Source of the DNA: Phytophthora sp. 'mugwort'
Lineage: Eukaryota > Oomycota > Peronosporomycetes > Peronosporales > Peronosporaceae
DNA length: 64,000 nucleotides
Assembly (NCBI GenBank): GCA_033558025.1
Contig: JAUCEF010000018.1
Coordinates: 3,410,001 to 3,474,000 of the forward strand
Reading direction: 5' to 3'
Position 1 is the stretch's first letter. Each line of letters opens with the position of its first letter. The position numbers and the translations under genes were made by a program. The notes under the pieces were generated by a model. That model did not search any database. It had not been told where the DNA came from and was given only the letters and a program-made list of their open reading frames with translations. This document shows, one piece after another, positions 47,032 to 57,514 of the stretch.

Positions 47032-47627
47032 CTGTAAAACCTGGGATAGATAGTGCACAATCCCTTGATTAATGCCCCCATTGAATAAGCCCCCCCCCCC
47101 CGGTGGGGCCTTGCGATAAATGTAGTGTCCCACTCTTTTAGTCTAATTTAAATTATCAGAATTGTCAGATCGGAGCCAACATAAACTAATTGCCATTTGC
47201 GAGTTGCTACCGTAGATCAACATCAAGTGGCGACGCCGGTCGAGCTCAGGGAGCAGATTTTCACCTTCCGTTGTCAATTTCTGATGAAAGACAAGTTCAT
47301 GGTGGAAAAGAAGCTGTCTGTAGTCCAAGAACTGGAGGCACGAAGAAGCATACTCTCGGCAGGAATACATCGAGCACGTGCAGCAGGTAATCAAGGAGCA
47401 TTTAGTACTCGAACAATTACAACATGAATGAGAATACTGTGCTCATTTATCACAATCACAACACGAGAATCGATTTCCATGGGGCCAAGGACGTCAACGT
47501 GAAGTCGTTCGTCTTCGCGAAGGGTGACAAGATTCAATACCCCCATCCCTTTAATAGTACCACACCTGTTATAGTGCCCCATGTAAGCTGCATGTGACGT
47601 AGTGCCCCACGGGGCAGTATCGCACAG
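47032..47627 (+). mobile_element. Internally deleted pogo-like DNA transposon, copy B
   Basis: A 596-bp element flanked by TA on both sides (47030-47031 and 47628-47629). It begins CTGTAAAACCTGGG and ends ...CGCACAG, so the outer 4 bp (CTGT/ACAG) are inverted. It encodes KFMVEKKLSVVQELEA (HTH start, near 47300) and IDFHGAKDVNVKSFVF (DDE block, near 47470), with the middle missing, as in copy A. A C12 run sits at about 47090-47101. Confidence 0.75.
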
Positions 47628-47774
47628 TACAATATTGGACGTTGTATATATATGTTCATACATCTGCCCTTATTATCACAATCCTTACGGCCTTACCCCA
47701 GCCTAACGCACGAATAATGGCGAATCCTCCAGCGTACAGTCTTGCTAACCCTATCTACTCCTTATCCCAAATGG

Positions 47775-47787
47775 GGGGGGGGGGGGG
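47775..47787 (+). repeat. Poly-G run
   Basis: A run of about 13 G in the intergenic region between the pogo element and the second MFS gene. I see no gene in 47630-48056. Confidence 0.9.
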
Positions 47788-48056
47788 TAATGACTTTTTG
47801 AGCTAAGAACGCTCATAGTAGAAACCAAGCGCGAAGCAAAACCTTATCTGAAAATGTCTTTAAAGTCATACCCACCCGGGACACCACGGCCGATCGCAGG
47901 TCCCAGGTCCTCTGTTTAGCGACTCGTCCTAACCCCTCTCCAGCTGTAGGAAACGAAATCAAGGCAAAGATCAGGAGATGTTCGAAGATTAGCAAATACA
48001 GCGAGGGACGCCGAAAACTCGTCAAACGAGCTCACACGTAATGGGGCTTCGCCCAA

Positions 48057-49430
48057 TTACGCTAGACGGACATAATGCTGACGTGCTGCGAACTTGAGAC
48101 TCGCTACTAGCGACACCACACTCAATGCCACCACTAACAGAAATACGGATCGAAAGCACTCATCGCCTAGGCACTTCTGAACGCCATCCACGGGCTTGGC
48201 TGATAAATTGTAGACGAACGACCCCACCGGGCTGAAGAAAAGTGGGAAGCCTAGCGCGTTGGCGACGCTGATGAGACCGAAGTTCTTTCCGAAGTGGCGC
48301 GCGCCGAAGGTTTCGCGCGTCAGTACGGGGAAGGCAGCGAACATGATGCCGTCGGCGATGCCCGAAAGAGTGATGGGAACGACTAGGTACGCGCGCGGAA
48401 TTACCATGAAAATAATGTGGATGGCACCAACGAGGACAGAAGCCAGACTTACAAAGCAGATTCGAGGAAAGCGGTGTAGCACGCTGTCGGAAATGATGCC
48501 AGCCGCTACACGCCCGCAGCAATTGCCCACCGAGAAAAGCACAACCATGGTCGAGACCTGCTCTATTGGACCACCAAGGGACTCGACAATGAACGCAATA
48601 TTTGCCATAACAAATAGCGATGAGCCCACCAAAACGAACACGGTAGCGAACAACAGCCAGAAGCGTGAATCGGCGAGGATATCGCGGCCGGTGATGTCAG
48701 GTTGGGCCGTGGAGACCAGCTCGCAACTTTCCTCCAGGTCAAAACTATTCTTCACGACAGATATCTCCGGAGGCATGAACTCGTCCAGCGCATGAATGGG
48801 TGGAGCAGCAGCCGTGAGATGCGTCACGTTTTCTTCAGTAGGCCGATACAGCGTAGCCCAGCCTAACAAAAACACTGCCAGCATCAAACATCCCATGAAT
48901 CGAAAGTATATAGGCACCTTGTCATCAAAAAAATGCTTGTAGAGTTCAGCGAACAGCGCACCACCAGCGCTAAAAGCCGCAAACTCCAGTGCCATAACCT
49001 TGCCGCGATTCTTTGGCCCAAATAGGTCTTCATTGGGGCCCAGCGCTGCGAACACGCCGAAGTTGGAGGCCTGCCCGAGAGCCGCGAAGGCGATGCCCAT
49101 GCCCACCGGTGTCATGCCCTCGGGGAATGCAACCAATCCAGCGTAGAGCCCAAGGTAGATACCTGCTAGCAATGATCCGCCCAGTAGAACACTGTGATGA
49201 GCACCAATGCGGTCGAAAACGAAACCAGGACTGATGGAGAAATAGGCGCCGAAGGAGGCCATGGAGCAGACGAAGGATATGCCAGCCTCGGAGAAGCCAA
49301 GTAGCGACCGAAGCTGCGCGTTCCAGACGGAGATCGAGTGGTTGGATCCTACGCTTCCCATGAGCAGCAGACCGGTTAGCACGCTAGCAAGACGGCGACA
49401 TTGGTCCCAGTTGCACTGCGAAGGCGTCAT
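48057..49430 (-). CDS. Major facilitator superfamily transporter 2 (paralog)
   Basis: This protein is about 457 residues and clearly paralogous to transporter 1. Shared landmarks are SxWNAQLRSLLGFSEAGIS, GFVFDRIGAHHSVLLGGSLL, PNEDLFGPKNRGKVMA, RFWLLFATVFVLVGSSLFVM, NIAFIVESLGGPIEQV, FGARHFGKNFGLISVANA and GFPLFFSPVGSFVYN. It keeps twelve hydrophobic segments and a central loop with an acidic stretch (DLEESCELV). The ATG at 49430 (MTPSQCNWDQ) aligns with the chosen start of transporter 1; 49481 is an alternative. The two genes are in tandem in the same direction, 1.4 kb apart. Confidence 0.88.
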   Translation of the reverse strand: MTPSQCNWDQCRRLASVLTGLLLMGSVGSNHSISVWNAQLRSLLGFSEAGISFVCSMASFGAYFSISPGFVFDRIGAHHSVLLGGSLLAGIYLGLYAGLVAFPEGMTPVGMGIAFAALGQASNFGVFAALGPNEDLFGPKNRGKVMALEFAAFSAGGALFAELYKHFFDDKVPIYFRFMGCLMLAVFLLGWATLYRPTEENVTHLTAAAPPIHALDEFMPPEISVVKNSFDLEESCELVSTAQPDITGRDILADSRFWLLFATVFVLVGSSLFVMANIAFIVESLGGPIEQVSTMVVLFSVGNCCGRVAAGIISDSVLHRFPRICFVSLASVLVGAIHIIFMVIPRAYLVVPITLSGIADGIMFAAFPVLTRETFGARHFGKNFGLISVANALGFPLFFSPVGSFVYNLSAKPVDGVQKCLGDECFRSVFLLVVALSVVSLVASLKFAARQHYVRLA

Positions 49431-50013
49431 AGATTTCACTGGAATATTGTGATTGGTTGAAAACGATATCCTAAAACTCAACGTTAATCCCGGATAACCG
49501 TCCGTCCGTCCGTCTGCCTGTCACGACATAACATGATCTAGCCACAATCTCATTCAGTGCCGAGCACAGCGAAGGCGGGCCGCCGTTGGCTAAAATAACA
49601 TGGCTGCAGAGCGCAGCGAAGGCGGCCCTCATTCGCTAAGACAATCTTTCGCCGAAGGCGGCCATTGGTGGAAATAAAATTAAACGATTGGGTGAAAATT
49701 AAAAAAATATATTTTATGTGGGCCTCCGCCTCCGCTGGGCTCCGACGGGCTTTCAATATACTGAGACCAAAACTAAACCCACCGTCGCGTAGGCGGCGGC
49801 GCTCGGCTAGTCCTGAATCAATTGAGGCTTCAGGCCTTGATCGGAATGCATTCTGGACCTGCATTTTAAGCGCTTCTGATTGGCTTACAATTTGGGACTC
49901 CATACCATTTTCTGATTCTCATTCCCGTTTTCGGAACACCGGCTCGAGGTGTTCTCAAATCAGAATTTTGTTCTCAGGGCGGGAGCGGCACGAGCAAGAT
50001 TTTGGCCCTTCAC
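49431..50013. other. Upstream region with short GCGAAGGCGGCC repeats
   Basis: Three imperfect copies of CGAAGGCGGCC occur at 49568-49675. No gene is supported. This may include the left end of the Harbinger-like element. Confidence 0.4.
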
Positions 50014-51225
50014 CATGGAGAGCAACCGCCAAATCGCAGTGTTTGCAGTCGTCTGCGCGAGTGTGAGTGCTGTTGCAGCCGTCGTCGCGGATAGGCGCTC
50101 CCTGGCACCCGCAGAGTCAACACATCCACCTTCTCTTCGCAATCCTTCGAGAAAGCACTACGATCTCCCAGGACGCGCTGGTTTAAGACACACTTTCGGT
50201 GTACAAGATCATCTTTTTGCGTATCTACAAAATCATATCCTCTGCATGGACTTTAAAGCCTCGACCTAAACCCAAGAAACCCATCATCCGACGGCTAGCT
50301 CTTACCATGATCTACTCGGCGAAGGGCTCCAGTATGAATGCTGCTGCCGCTATTATGGGGATCTCTCATACGCGATCGGTTACGTATATCAATCAAACAC
50401 TAGAGGTTCTGACGACAATGTCAAAGCTCAAGCATCGTGATGCCTGCTGTGGGGGAATCCGCTGCCGTCGAAGAATGCCTTTTTGCGTTGGTCGGCTTTC
50501 CTGGTGCCGTTGGCGCCATTGACGGAACTCTCACTCGCCTACCACGCCCATCCGACTTCGAGAGCTGGTACTGAAAAAAGGGATTCCCTATTGTGAATGT
50601 GCTCGCAATAGTAGAATGTGCAAGCGATAGTAGATCATCGCGGCGTGTTTATGTCCCTCTCAATTCGGGCGGGTTCCATTAACGACCAATCCCTTTGGAA
50701 AGGATCGGATTTGAAAAAGAGGTTTGTTATGCTTTAATTTGTTTTCGGTAGTGCTAACATACTAACGTATTCTTTAGAATCCCTTCTTACGTGCCTCAGG
50801 ACAAGCACTTGTTAGACGACGCCGGCTAGAAAATGTCAAATCATCTGCTCGCGACGTACGGCGAAGCCGCCACTGCTACAACTCGGCGAATGCGTCGTTA
50901 GAACTACAAGCACTCGAGAACTCGGATCGTGGTGAGGTGCGCCCCGGGCGGATCAAGAATCGGTTTCGAGTTATTTTAGGGAAAATTGAGCAAAAGACAA
51001 AGGATCATATCGTCAAGGTGATAGAATCGTGCGCTGTCCTCCACAATTTCCTTACCATTATGAATAACAAGTGCAGTATAGGCGAGGAAGATCCACCCTT
51101 CGCTACGCTCCCGACAACACCGCTGAGGATGAGGCCAATTCTGAAACAGCAACATCCCATGCCATAGGCGAAGAAAAACGGGACGACATTGCAACTTTGT
51201 TTATGAAGTACATGTAGCTGATCTA
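50014..51225 (+). pseudogene. Harbinger (PIF)-like transposase, broken
   Basis: The relic starts at an ATG in good context (CACCATGG) and changes frame near 50150. Recognisable parts are GSSMNAAAAIMGIS (near 50320), FPGAVGAIDGTLTRLPRP with the first catalytic Asp (near 50500-50550), KKGFPIVNVLAI, KHLLDDAG (near 50800), and GRIKNRFRVILGKIEQKTKD followed by VIESCAVLHNFLTIMN (50940-51065). The position of the third catalytic acid reads RCAPGR instead of a Glu-containing ECAFGR-type block. Several stops interrupt it, so it is inactive. Confidence 0.8.
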
Positions 51226-51320
51226 CTTCACCAGCTTCTGTGCAAGTAGCTTAATCAACTCGATTTGCTGTTGCTGAACAACTATAGTCTCTGATTGTTG
51301 ACTGTTCAACGTCTCAAAGA

Positions 51321-52292
51321 TCACTCGAACTTGCCATTATTCTCAGAGCTCGAGGCCATTGCTGTAACGCTAGCTTCCAGGCCTGTCTGCATAGCAGTTG
51401 CTAATTGTACGAAGGGCGATCGCTTCTCTTCCTTTGCAGTTGATGGCACTTCGACTTTCGAGCCGCTGTCTTCGTCTGGAAACGTCGATGTTGGAGTCGA
51501 ACATGATGTCGCCACTGATCCTCGCGTGCTTGCTGAAACCATCTTTCAGATTGGACCAGTCGGCTTCTTCCATTGGTTCGAGCGGGTTGTTTCCAATTGC
51601 ATGCATATCGAGCTTTCGCTTTCTGTCCTCACACTTCATTTCCCTGTATTTGGTAGTCGACTAGCATAAGGCAATCGCGCACAACAAGGTGAGTTACATG
51701 TACTTCCAAAGACAGCTGTCAGCATGCGACTTACCTGGTTACTTGACATCACGGTGTTCGACCTCTCAGACAAAACCGACGCGAAATGCTACCAGGCTAA
51801 AGCTTTCTTAACATTCATGTCCGCCGTTTTAATCTTGTTCTTCACGTCACCGTCTTTCTCAAAACAGATCGCTAGCAGCGTAGGTTGTTTGCCTCTACCC
51901 ACCGACTTCCCATTTCCCTTTACGCGCTTTGCATCGCAAGATGGAAGCTCTGGTGCAACATGCTCTGCCAAGCTGGGGCGTGCACAAATTGGTGGCGCTG
52001 CACTTGAGCCGTCGGGCGGCGTGATGCTGGAGCTGACGAGACACTGAAGCCGAAGAGCGGCGCGACGCTTGTGCCGATCACGCTGGAGCCGACGAGCGGT
52101 ACTGAGCGAATCAGAGGCGCAGCGTTCGTGTAGGCTCTCGCTGAAGCTTGTCTCGGCATGCTTTCTTGAATAGTCGGATGGCGAGCTGGCGCTGGAGCCC
52201 ACTTGGACCTGCCTTGGTATACATTCCAGGAGTGCGTAAATCTGAGGTAACAGCTTGCAATTACCTAACTCGTGGCGAGAACGGGAGTGCAT
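51321..52292 (-). pseudogene. Harbinger-like helper (Myb/SANT-type) protein, broken
   Basis: On minus, a basic segment GKSVGRGKQPTLLAICFEKD leads into KNKIKTADMNVKKALAW (near 51800-51900). A later frame carries EEADWSNLKDGFSKHARIS (near 51570), and another a Ser/Glu-rich tail (EVPSTAKEEKRSPFVQLATA, near 51440). The convergent arrangement with the transposase is typical of Harbinger elements. Frame breaks show it is decayed. Confidence 0.55.
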
Positions 52293-52404
52293 TCTCCTAT
52301 TTGGCCCAGGGCCTCAGAGGCACTGACATTTAAAATCACGTAGCCAAATACACGTAGCAACAATACTGTATTTTTTTGGTACCCTGAAATTTGGGGTTCA
52401 GCGT

Positions 52405-52570
52405 TACCGTCTCCCCCCTGTTAGGAGCGTCACAAATGTACACGTCCGGGTTAGGTGTGCAGGTCTCCGTAGCGGCACGATGCACACGTACTTAGCAAAA
52501 TATGTACGGTAATGCAAACACCCTTTCAGTCGCAGTCAGACTCATAGTCAAAACTAGGGAGAGCAATTGG
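52405..52570. repeat. Dispersed repeat, copy B
   Basis: Matches copy A at 28747-28882, with an insertion of about 15 bp in the middle. It sits just left of the Copia insertion at 52615. Confidence 0.55.
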
Positions 52571-52614
52571 TGTTGCGCCATACTAACTGTATGTTTGTAT
52601 GTAACGTAGCTCCT

Positions 52615-52898
52615 TGTTGATGTGTGCGCCGTATATGCGAAGCGGTGACGTCATGCCCATGCGCAGTGATGACACGATGCGTGCGGGCACATGCAGCGAT
52701 GACGCAATGCATGCGAGCTCACGCAATGGCGTTGTGCTGAAAAAGGGGGGGCAGTTGAGAACACGTGGATGGATCGGATTGGTCGATATTCCGATTTACT
52801 CCTGGGACACAAGGTAAGTAGAAGCAGGTTAGCAAGAGTAAGGAGACAATAGAACTCACTTCGGCATTTGCCCTCAAACCAACAAGAGCATTTCAACA
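52615..52898 (+). repeat. 5' LTR of Copia copy 1
   Basis: 284 bp, TGTTGATG...TTTCAACA. It differs from the 3' LTR only around the G-run (GTGCTGAAAAAG versus GTCCTGAAAAG). Confidence 0.97.
52646..52653 (+). promoter_or_regulatory. CRE-like palindrome in the LTR
   Basis: TGACGTCA, a perfect CREB/ATF-type site, lies 31 bp into the LTR, in the presumed U3 promoter part. All four LTRs in the window carry it. Confidence 0.4.
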
Positions 52899-52910
52899 GG
52901 TTAACAGCCG
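52899..52910 (+). other. Primer-binding site of Copia copy 1 (half-tRNA-Asn type)
   Basis: GGTTAACAGCCG directly follows the 5' LTR. Its complement CGGCTGTTAACC is the anticodon stem-loop sequence of eukaryotic tRNA-Asn(GTT). Priming from an internal tRNA site rather than the 3' CCA end is known for Drosophila copia. Confidence 0.65.
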
Positions 52911-52942
52911 CAAGACGCTCAAGACCAAGCTTCAGTACCGCC

Positions 52943-55900
52943 ATGACCACCACGTCCGCCAAGAAAGCTGAAGTCATCCTGGGAAGCGACAACTACTTCC
53001 ACTGGGAGTTCGCCATGCGGATGACGCTGGCGAGGAAGGGGCTGTTGGCGCACGTGCAGTTGGTGAAGGACCCGTCGGAGATGACGGAGGCGTGGCTGCT
53101 CAATGACATGAAGGCGCTCGGGCTCATCGCCCAAGGTGTGGCGGTGGAGCACACGAAGATCCGCTCGGCGACGTCGGCCATCATGGCCTGGAACACGTTG
53201 CGCGACTTCTACAACCGGACGACCATGCACAACCGGGTGGCGATGACCCGTCGCCTCCACGAGTTCAAGATGGAGGGCGGCGTGACCATGGCCAAGCACC
53301 TGGACGACTTCGACGAGCTCATCGTGGGTCTGCAGACGCTCGGAGAACCGCTGGACGAGGCTCGTCAGCTGGTCATCCTGCTGAGCAGTCTGCCCACGGA
53401 GTACGAGTTGATCTGCTCGATCGTGGAGAACGTGAAAGACTTCACGTTGATCGAGGTGAAGGAGAAGCTACTCAAGGAGGACGAGCGCCTCGACAAGAAG
53501 GAAGGCACTGAGCGCGCGCTAAAGGCTACTGCGAACGGCAGTAAGTTCAAAGGCGCGAAAACCTTCAGGGGCGGCAAGGGCAGCAAGGCCTTCGGTTCAA
53601 GGAAGAACGGCGGTTTCAAGGGCAAGTGCTTCAACTGCGGCCAGATGGGCCACATGAAGCGGGACTGCCCGGACCCGAACGCGGGCAACAACGACGACGA
53701 CGCGGTCTTCGCCGTTGGGAAGAGTCGGTCGGCTGGGTGGCTGATCGACAGCGGTGCGACGGCGCACATGACGCCTCACCGCAACGACTTGTTTGAGTAC
53801 AAGGACCTCGACTCGGACGTCGAGGTGACCATCGCGGACGGCAAGAAGATCCGGGTGGTGGGAACGGGGTCGGTGCGCCTGACGGGCATCGACGGCACGC
53901 GCATTAAGATGGTCGATGTGATGTACATCCCCGGGCTGGACCGGCAGCTGTTGTCTGTCAGCAGGCTGGCGGAGCGCGGCATGAGCGTGGAGTTTCAGAA
54001 GAAGTCGTGTACGATCTGGAACAAGTCCAAGGCGATCGCGTTGGGCAAGAAGGTCGGCAAGGCCTACGTGCTCGACTGCGAGAAGGACATGGCGCACTAC
54101 GTGGAGTACGCCGGAGTCGACAGTGAGTGGGAGTTGTGGCATGCGCGCATGGGCCACTTGAACAAGGACGCGCTGGCAAAGACGCAGAACGCCACCACTG
54201 GCATGCCCACGTTGGACCGCAAGTCCATGACGCTGTGCGGGGGCTGCATGAAGGGCAAACAGACGGTCGCGCACTTCCCGTCTCGATCGCTGTCGTGTTG
54301 CAGTTGGTGCACACGGACGTCATGGGGCCCATGAAGACGAAGTCTAAGGGCGGGGCCCGGTACGTGCTCACGTTTGTGGATGACTACTCCAAGTACGTTG
54401 TGGCGTACTTCATCACCAAGAAGAGTGAGGTGCCCGTCAAGTTCAAGACGTTCATGAACTTGTACGAGAACCAGTGGGGAGAGCGCATCAAGTGCCTGCG
54501 CTCGGACAACGGCACGGAGTTCGTCAACAAGGAGATGGACAGGTTGTGCGCGTTGAACGGGATCGCTCACCAGAAGACCGTGCCTTACAGCCCGCAGCAG
54601 AACGGCGTGGCGGAGCGCATGAACCGCACGATCATGGAGAAGGCCCGCAGCATGTTGTATTACAAGGCTATCTCAACGATGTGGTGGGCCGAGGCGGTCA
54701 GTACGTCGGTGTACCTGATTAACCGGTCCACGACCATTACGCACTCGAGCAGGACGCCGTACGAGTTGGCGTTCAGGGGCAAGCCGCGACTGGACCACTT
54801 GCGCGTGTTCGGCTCGGTCGGGTACGCTCACGTCGACAAGGAAAAGCGCACCAAGTTGGAGCCGAAGAGCTTCAAGTGCATGTTCTTGGGGTACGCCGAG
54901 AACTCGAAGGGCTACCGCGTGTACGACTTGGAGTCGAACAAGGTGAAGGTGACAAGGTCGATGAAGCTCGACGAGCGCGAGGTAGACGGCATCTACGACT
55001 CGGCGCCGACGGAGAGCACGACGGTCATCCATTCGACGGAGGACGTCGATGACGTCGTGCAGCACGAGCAAGAGCGCCAACCCGCTACTGAAGAGCCGAT
55101 GGGATCGGTGGAGGAGAGCCATGAGGAAGACACGGAGATGCCCGAGGCTGAGTCGGACGAGTTGACGAGGCATGAGCTGGCAAGATACCGAAGGACGCCA
55201 GGGGCAGCCTTCAGTGACAATCTTGTATTCCACCCGGAACCCGAACGAGTCCGACGCCCTCGTGACTCAGCCCTTGCTCTTCAAGACGTTGCAGACGAGT
55301 ACAAGGTGAACGACGAGGACGACCCGGACAACGACGACCACTTCTGGCCGCCGTCGCCTAAGCGACCTCGAGTCGACGAGGACGGACTGCTCGCCGAAGC
55401 GGTACTGGCTTACGCTGCCAGTGTGGGAGACGCTGACGACGCGCCTACCACGTACCAGCAGGCCATGAAGAGCAACGAGGCGTCGGAGTGGATCAAGGCG
55501 ATGAACTCCGAGTTGAAGGCGCACGCGGACAATGGCTCGTGGACGCTGGTTCGACGGACGTCTGGCGCCCGGCCGATTGGGTGTCGATGGGTGTTCGCTA
55601 AGAAGCGGAACGAGCACGGCCGAGTTGTGCGGTACAAGGCCCGGTTGGTGGCGAAGGGCTTCAAGCAGAAGTTCGGCGTGGACTTCTTCGAGACGTACTC
55701 GCCCCTCGCCAACATGAACTCGATCAGGGTTGTGCTGTCGGTGGTGGTGGCGAAGGCCTACGTCACAGAGCAGCTGGACGCGGACACAGCGTTCCTGAAC
55801 AGTGATCTGAAGGAGCAAGTGTTCATGGAGGTGCCGTACGGCATCACGAACGCGGAGAACATGATGTGCAAGCTGGACAAGGCGATCTACGGCCTCAAGC

Positions 55901-57057
55901 AGGCCGCGAGCGCGTGGCATCAGACGATCCACGCCGTATTTATGAAGATCGGCTTCCGCAGCTGCGGGGCAGACCAGTGCGTCTACGTGAAGGGCTCCAA
56001 GGACAACTACGTGTACGTCTGCTTGTACGTGGGCGACATGATCATCGCCGCCAAGACCAACAAAGAGATTGACGAGGTCAAGATGGCGTTGAAGAGCGCG
56101 TTTAAGATGAAGGAGCTCGGCGAGGTCAAGTTCATCCTCGGTATGGAGGTGGACCATGACCACACGGCCGGCACGTTGATGATCAGGCAGACGCGCTACA
56201 TCGACGACGTCGTGAACCGGTTCAACCAGCAAGACGCGAAAGCGGTGGTGAACCCGTGCGAGTCCGGCATGAAGTTGACGAAGATGCAATCGCCGACCAC
56301 GAACGCTGAGCGCGAGGACATGAGGTCCAAGCCGTACAGGTCTTTGATCGGATGCTTGTTGTACATCACGACCTGCACGCGGCCGGACGTGGCATATATC
56401 GTCACGCAGCTGTCGCGGTTCTTGGAGAACCCTGGGCAGCAGCACTGGAAGGCAGCCATTCGTGTGCTCCGCTACCTGAAGACGACGAAGGACTTCGGGG
56501 TCATCTACAGCGGCAACGACGGCAAGGTCGTGTTGGAGGCATACACGGACGCGGACTGGGGCAGCAATCTGGACGACCGCCGCTCGGTATCCGGGATCAT
56601 GATCATGATTGGCGGTGCGCCGGTCGTTTTCAAGTCCAAGTACCAGCGCACGGTGGCGCTGAGCTCGGCGGAGGCGGAGTACATGGCGTTAAGCCTGTGC
56701 ACGCAGGAGGTGCTATGGACCCGTGCGATGCTCAAGGACCTGGGTCATGAGCAAGTGGGAGCGACGCAAGTCTGGGAGGACAACCAAGGTGCCATTGCAC
56801 TGGCAAGCAACGCCGGCTACAATGCGCGGACCAAGCACGTCGACATCAGGCGCCACTTCATCCGCGAGAACGTGGCCCGGGACATCATCACGGTGGACTA
56901 CGTTGGGACGGAAGGTCAGCTGGCGGACATGCTCACGAAGGCGGTCGGGACGAAGAGACTGCAGTTCTTGCTCGCAGGGAGCGGCGTCCGAACCAAGACC
57001 GCTCAGCATGCGGCGAGTGGGAGTGTTGATGTGTGCGCCGTATATGCGAAGCGGTGA
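52943..57057 (+). pseudogene. Copia copy 1 gag-pol, disabled
   Basis: The first frame (from the ATG at 52943; the frame is open from an ATG at 52868 inside the LTR) covers gag, a CCHC knuckle (CFNCGQMGHMKRDC), protease (DSGATAHMT) and the GAG-pre-integrase domain. It ends at 54334. Comparison with copy 2 shows a 13-bp deletion between 54295 and 54296, and the second frame continues with integrase (HTDVMGPM, SDNGTEF, NGVAERMNRT), RT and RNase H to 57057. The RT active site reads YVGD (GGC at 56032) instead of YVDD. It also has DIRRHF where copy 2 has DIRHHF. Both lesions would abolish activity. Confidence 0.95.
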
Positions 57058-57308
57058 CGTCATGCCCATGCGCAGTGATGACACGATGCGTGCGGGCACA
57101 TGCAGCGATGACGCAATGCATGCGAGCTCACGCAATGGCGTTGTCCTGAAAAGGGGGGGGGCAGTTGAGAACACGTGGATGGATCGGATTGGTCGATATT
57201 CCGATTTACTCCTGGGACACAAGGTAAGTAGAAGCAGGTTAGCAAGAGTAAGGAGACAATAGAACTCACTTCGGCATTTGCCCTCAAACCAACAAGAGCA
57301 TTTCAACA
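57024..57308 (+). repeat. 3' LTR of Copia copy 1
   Basis: 285 bp, TGTTGATG...TTTCAACA. The gag-pol stop codon (57055-57057) lies 34 bp inside it. Confidence 0.97.
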
Positions 57309-57514
57309 CTCCTACGGTTATTGGATAAAATAAGATAAATAAAGGAATCCTATTGGCTATATAGTGGTCAAGTGAAGGAATGGCCAACGGCCACCGAAAA
57401 GGAAAGAAGGCAGCCGCATGATGTGCTGGAGGGATGGCCATGTGATGTCATCCCACTTCCAAAACTGACGGCAATTTAAAACATCACAATATTTCAAGTA
57501 CTACAACGTAAACC

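Larger units (their letters stand above)
52610..57313 (+). mobile_element. Copia retrotransposon copy 1 with target-site duplication
   Basis: The element spans 52615-57308 (4694 bp) between perfect 5-bp duplications CTCCT (52610-52614 and 57309-57313). It has two nearly identical LTRs, a primer-binding site, a gag-pol region and a polypurine stretch AGTGGGAG (57016-57023) just before the 3' LTR. The gag-pol is disabled. Confidence 0.97.

Noticed and set aside
49665..50066. 133-codon ORF overlapping the Harbinger start
   Set aside because: Basic, low-complexity translation in a different frame from the transposase relic; probably chance.
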